Positions 62,467 to 64,000 of a DNA stretch of 64,000 nucleotides are shown here, piece by piece. A model generated the notes under the pieces. The model was not told the origin of the DNA. It ran no database searches and saw only the letters and a list, made by a program, of their open reading frames with translations. Source of the stretch: Corydoras sp. C115 (taxonomy: Eukaryota; Chordata; Actinopteri; Siluriformes; Callichthyidae); NCBI GenBank assembly GCA_019802505.1, contig JAFMOC010000084.1:1061501-1125500 (forward strand), written 5' to 3'. The translations under genes and the position numbers were made by a program. Each line of letters starts with the position of its first letter. The first letter of the stretch is position 1.

Positions 62467-64000
62467 TGTCACATCGGGGCACACTGCCCGAACAATGGCG
62501 GTGCAGCGTGGTGCGGTGAGGAAATAGTGAGCCAGGCGACCAGGTAAGCGAAAATAAAAGCTTTTATTAGTTATGCGGGAAACGTGATCCGAAATACGGC
62601 GAAATAACATAAAACAGTGGGAACTCCGCTGACCACATGACGAAGTGTGTCCGAAATAGAAAACAAAACAAAATGAAATAACACAAACAGCGGGATAGCC
62701 GCTGAGTGCTCGGCGTGGAAAGCTGGAAGCGAACTACAGAATTAAAACACCCCACTCTGAAACCCCGACATGGTGTATGAGCAGAAGCTCAATCCAGAAT
62801 GCTGGCCTGCTGGCTGCTAGGGCGGGATCCCAGAAATTCAGTCAGCAGGCCACACGTGATCAGGTAGGACCCAATCCCTGCTCAAGGGGATGGGCCCTAC
62901 CTATGGAAACCCAGAACGGCCAAACCCTGATACGCGGAAGGCAGGGGGGGAGGGGCTCAACCCTCCCAACCTGACATATCGCCCCCCCAAAACAACCGGG
63001 GGGCAAAGGCACCCGGGAAAGTCGAAAAGGAACAGAAAGGGGGCTCGAGGCCCCTGGAGTGTGCGGGGACGCCGTGCGTAAGGGTGCGGTGGCACCGTGA
63101 CCCCGTGTACGGGTGTAGGCGACGTGACCCTTTTTGAGCCCGGGGCGCACGTGACCCCTTGAGCATACGGGGCTGCCGTAAACGGCGAAGGGCGCGAGGG
63201 CAAGGTGCCCCTATGAGGGAGAAGAGGAGGAGGGACCCGCGGTGAGCACGGCGGCACCGTGACCTCCTGTGTGAGTGGTGGTGCCGTGCGTTCATGTAGG
63301 TATATGGGTGACGGGGCCATTTGAGGACGCGGGAGCGCCGTGACCTCCTCTGAGTGCGCGGGGGGCATGACCCCAAGTGAGCGCTAGAGGGGTGTACCCT
63401 CTTAAGGGTACTGGAATGGCGAGACCCCTTGTGAACGTGTGGGGGACGTGATCCCTTGCGAGAGAGCAGAGGACATGTGCCTCTAAGGATGCGGGGATGC
63501 CCTAACCCCTTGAGAACCCGAGGACGTCGTGGCCCCATGAGTGCGCAACGGCGCTGAGACCCCTTGAGAGCGTGAAGACGACCGAACCCTCACGCGGACT
63601 CCGGTGCGGAAAAGCCTAACATGGACTCCGGCACCCGAGCCTGAACAGTGGGTGCGGAGACCGGAGGGAGGTAAATGGGTTGAGGGGCCGAATAGACCAA
63701 CACGGCCATGGGGGAGACCGGGGTACACGCGACCGCAGAGGTGAACCGAGCGTTCGCACATGTGAACCGAGTGAATACGAAAGTAGCCCGAGTGAACGCA
63801 AAGGTGACCCGAGTGGAAGCACATGTGACCCGAGTGGACGCAGAAGTGATTCGAGTGAAAACAGAACAGAACCGAGTGGACGCACGTGACCCGAGTGTAC
63901 GCAGAACTGACCCGAATGGATGCACTTGTGACCTGAGTGGACGAATAAGTGGCCCGAGTGAACGTTGAACTGACCCGAGTGAACGCAGTAGTGACCCGAG
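62467..64000 (-). mobile_element. LTR retrotransposon family A, copy A3, cut by the window end
   Basis: The left (3') LTR is 62467-62976, TGTCACATCGGGG to CAACCTGACA, with self-primer complement AATGCTGGCCT at 62798-62808. The inside continues past 64000: G-rich polypurine tract, basic tail coding KGSRHP-like residues on the minus strand, then TRVTxAx heptads at 63700-64000. It inserted in the TA repeat next to the Tc1 end. Confidence 0.9.
63700..64000. repeat. 21-bp heptad-coding repeat in A3
   Basis: Units of GTGACCCGAGTGAACGCA type repeat about every 21 bp and code TRVTCAS, TRVTFAF and similar heptads on the minus strand. Confidence 0.85.

Overview
The window looks like a teleost fish chromosome segment. 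It holds part of a multi-exon type IV collagen gene on the + strand whose introns have been filled by transposable elements. Evidence for a fish is the set of repeat types: a tRNA-headed SINE with GAAT/GGAT tails, L2-like LINEs, Tc1 elements, BEL/Pao, chromodomain Ty3/gypsy and a hAT MITE. The species cannot be named from sequence alone.

Gene: seventeen small exons (16 clear, one tentative) run from 1083 to 51586. Each clear one has AG/GT borders, starts with a Gly codon except the sixteenth, and reads Gly-X-Y with short interruptions. The third exon carries GCNGTK, a motif found near the amino end of several alpha(IV) chains. The first exons and the NC1 end lie outside the window or were not found, and the paralogue is unresolved.

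Elements by region: 1599-5549, 8766-13087 and 62467-64000 are copies of one LTR family (A) that has no pol and codes a Pro/Arg-rich tandem-repeat protein; 58957-59431 is its solo LTR. 36259-39292 is a young, intact element of a second pol-less family (B, solo LTR at 42484-42839), and 48075-49203 is a third (C). 13860-15900 is a decayed relative (I). Ty3/gypsy copies with pol remains lie at 27259-32075 (E, minus strand) and 53105-56215 (G, plus strand). Solo LTRs of other families lie at 22678-23720, 25198-25550, 50715-51065 and 52590-53045; an LTR pair lies at 33506-34783. LINE copies lie at 16020-18096, 18890-19196, 20440-22190, 39990-40420 and 43138-46500, with LINE ORF1 remains at 46777-47460. 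Tc1 elements lie at 39420-39840, 49203-50604 and 61238-62462. An endogenous-retrovirus fragment lies at 56450-58110, and eleven SINE copies are scattered throughout.

Main observation: in families A, B, C, E and G a 10-12 nt stretch just inside the 5' LTR is the complement of a stretch inside the LTR that lies about 28-30 nt after a TATA-like box, where transcription should start. This is the layout of self-primed reverse transcription known from Tf1/sushi-type Ty3/gypsy elements. It suggests that the pol-less A, B and C families are mobilised by a self-priming chromodomain partner of the E/G kind. Their single ORFs, built from in-frame 27-, 30- or 21-bp tandem repeats, are the least explained part of the window.
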